A stretch of DNA of 21,714 nucleotides, from positions 1-21,714 of the forward strand of contig JAPEVF010000760.1 of NCBI GenBank assembly GCA_029747585.1. The letters are read 5' to 3'. Below are positions 19,644 through 21,714 of the stretch, piece by piece. The position numbers were made by a program, and so were the translations under genes. Position 1 is the first letter of the stretch. Each line of letters starts with the position of its first letter. The notes under the pieces are model-generated. The model was not told the DNA's origin. It saw nothing but the letters and a program-made list of their open reading frames with translations, and did not search any database. The stretch comes from Pleurotus djamor (lineage: Eukaryota; Basidiomycota; Agaricomycetes; Agaricales; Pleurotaceae).

Positions 19644-21714
19644 TTAACCTGATGGTGATTGAGGTCGACCAATGCCATGGCTTCGCATGAAGGAAGACCA
19701 ACGAATGTCAAATGTAGGCGCGACATCAGAAGCAACGGGAGGGGGCATCACGACTGGTGGCATGGGCTCACTGAGGTGGGGAGGGTTCTGGGAACTGGCG
19801 CGAGGCGTTTCACGGTACAAACTATCCCAGCCCTCGGGTGCACCACGTCCGGGTACTAATCGGTCACTTGGCGATGTAACTTCTCCCATGAGGGGATGGT
19901 AATGAAATTGGATCGCTGGAGCAGGAGGATGGGACGATGAAGATCCTTGAAGCGATCCTGAAGAGTAATTCCTTCCCGCTAATCCATCGGGAGCGGAATT
20001 CCGCCTCATATTAGCCTTGCTTCGCATCTTCAACAAGATCGGCTGGGAAGGAGCTTGAGATATTTCATCTGGTCCTATTAGGTTGACGACGTACCAAAGC
20101 TCTGGCAGCGCCACTACTTGTCTCTGCAGCCTTCTGGAAAAGAGAACAAGCAATCTCGAATTGTTCAAAAGGTGGGGGATCAAAATGGAGTTGGTGAATA
20201 GCTGCGGCACCAATGATTATCTGATATTGTGAGGAGTCACCATGACAGTCCATTTATTGTGTTCTAATAATGACGTACGGCAGCAGAGAACGCATATGAC
20301 CATATTCTCCAGATTCGAGCACAAAGCAAGGGCTTCTTCCCGAACTGGCTTTGGGTGTCTTCTAGTACGACACAGGCGCTGTGATATGCTGCGCTCACAG
20401 ATTCGGCGTAGGAACTCTTGAGAGGATCATCCGGATTGTCTGTCACGGCCTGGGCAAAGAAGCCTCGATGCAGAAATAGAAGGACTGAAACCCACATGCT
20501 CCAAAATCAATACTCATTCAAGAAGTAAAGCAAAATATTCCTCAACTAAGATCCTGATAATGCGAACGAACGAATGTGCGCATGGACAGCGCTGTCCTAT
20601 CGTTCGTATCGTCGGATGTGTGGGCCACGGTTGCGAATTGCCGAATTTTCTTGTCCAATTCCATCACGGTGGAATATGGCGGGGGATTGACGGCCAAAGT
20701 AGCACGAACTGCCGGAAGGAGACATTCATCACTCGCCCTAAAGCCCCATGTACCAACTTAGGGGTGATCAGGGTGGGGAGGGAGATGCTGCGGAGGAGAT
20801 ACTCACATCCAAGCGGAACCTCGCCTTGTTGGTAAAGCTCTTCTTCCTCCTCGGAAGGCTTCCGGCAGTGGATGTACGTTTGAAGGATCGCTGGAGGTCT
20901 ACCGGAGACTAGACTCTATTATGACAATGAGGATGTTTCAACGCGACTAAGAGCGGCGCGTACCTGCCATAGGATTGCGGCGAGTAGGTTCCAAAAATAA
21001 ACACGCCTTTCATACGCTTCCTTCCCTACGAAACCCCACGACGAGGGGTCCACATCTATCACCTCCTTTCAACAACGGATATAGAGAGGCTTGTTTCAGT
21101 GAAACTCACGAAAACCTATCTGAGGAATGCCTTCTTGAGTTAGGCACAGAGATAAGGAAATTGAGAGCTCACTCCAAGTGCGAGGCGTCCTGCCAAATTG
21201 AGGAACGTATAGCTATCCTCCAAATTGCTCTCCTTGCCGCTCATCCCATTGAAGATGCTCATCAAGTGCAGTGCCTTGATAGTTACAATGGACTGCTGCG
21301 CGAGGACAGGTTGTAGTGTGAGAGAAGCCAAGGCCAGCCGGTAGTAGTGCTGAGCCTCCAGGTTGTACGGGGCCATGTCCAAGTCGACCAGAGCGCCAAC
21401 GGCTAAGACGATGAGTAGAAGTGCGAGATCATGGGGACCATATGAGCGATGGTTGAGCTTGTAAACGCTTGGAATGAGTTCCCCAACGACCTGCTGCCGA
21501 GAGACGATATGAAACATCCAAGAAAGATGCTCTAGGAAACCGTCGGTCAGAGCTACAGCTCGTTCGATAGGCGGCAAAAATTCTTCTATGGCATTTTGTG
21601 CAGCGTGGGTTTGAATTTGCGGAGGGGTGAAAGGAAAAGAATGATATAGGCGATTGATGTCGTCAGGTAGATACGACGGGTCGAGTTCTTGGAGGACTGG
21701 TCGGGGTTGTTGCG
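19644..21714 (-). CDS. Fungal-specific transcription factor domain protein (5' end off the window)
   Basis: C-terminal 563 residues of a regulator with the fungal transcription factor middle-homology domain (Fungal_trans, PF04082); the N-terminus, where a Zn2Cys6 cluster would be expected, lies beyond 21714. Exons: >21714-21173, 21119-21110, 21055-20964, 20915-20807, 20756-20547, 20484-20279, 20220-20095, 20042-19644. Typical landmarks in order: LVDLDMAPYNLEAQHYYRLA; NLAGRLALGIGFHVDPSSWG; ERRVYFWNLLAAILWQ; SLVSGRPPAI; TLAVNPPPYSTVMELDKKIR; ILLFLHRGFFAQAVTDNPDD; IWSYAFSAAIIIGAAA. The last 130 residues are Pro/Ser-rich and probably disordered, possibly an activation region. The second visible exon is a 10-nt microexon needed to make LGIGFHVDP. 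Regulatory target unknown. Confidence 0.87.
21110..21119 (-). other. 10-nt microexon in the transcription factor gene
   Basis: ATAGGTTTTC lies between a CCTCAG acceptor and a GTGAGT donor. Joined to the flanking exons it encodes G|IGF|H and restores the family sequence; skipping it would shift the frame. Confidence 0.75.

Overview
The window is a gene-dense stretch of nuclear DNA from a filamentous fungus, most likely a basidiomycete (Agaricomycotina-like). Evidence: mitochondrial succinate dehydrogenase flavoprotein, a fungal-specific transcription factor, and very high intron density. I could place 74 introns, nearly all 47-80 nt with GT/AG ends, and each model closes in frame. All gene models below were built by hand from splice signals plus recognisable protein motifs. 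There is no bacterial operon structure. I saw no tRNA or rRNA gene, CRISPR array, transposon or viral gene.

Left block (minus strand, 1-5172): two tandem paralogs of a ketopantoate-reductase-like NADPH oxidoreductase. The left copy runs off the edge; the second is complete (7 exons, 377 aa). They are followed by a 12-exon gene for the flavoprotein subunit of succinate dehydrogenase (644 aa). A 167-bp intergenic region at 5173-5339 is the shared divergent promoter of this gene and the next.

Central block (plus strand, 5340-10618): a 15-exon M20-family metallo-amidohydrolase (430 aa), then a 16-exon IGHMBP2/Hcs1-type superfamily 1 helicase (759 aa). The helicase uses two GC-AG introns and contains two spurious N bases.

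Right block (minus strand, 10802-21714): a 10-exon AAA+/ATPase_2-type P-loop ATPase with a probable mitochondrial leader (766 aa). Next is a secreted proline-rich protein with a beta/gamma-crystallin-like cysteine domain (759 aa), then a nuclear-looking RING-finger protein with an acidic tail (673 aa). Last is the C-terminal part of a fungal-specific transcription factor, open at the right edge, with a 10-nt microexon.

The genes do not form an obvious pathway or biosynthetic cluster. The SDH subunit and the putative mitochondrial ATPase are organellar, while the helicase, RING protein and transcription factor act in nucleus or cytoplasm. I see no convincing new multi-gene system. The most unusual items are the secreted crystallin-like/proline-rich fusion with a repeated HWVTE motif, the RING protein with an expanded loop, the recent tandem duplication, and several splicing oddities.
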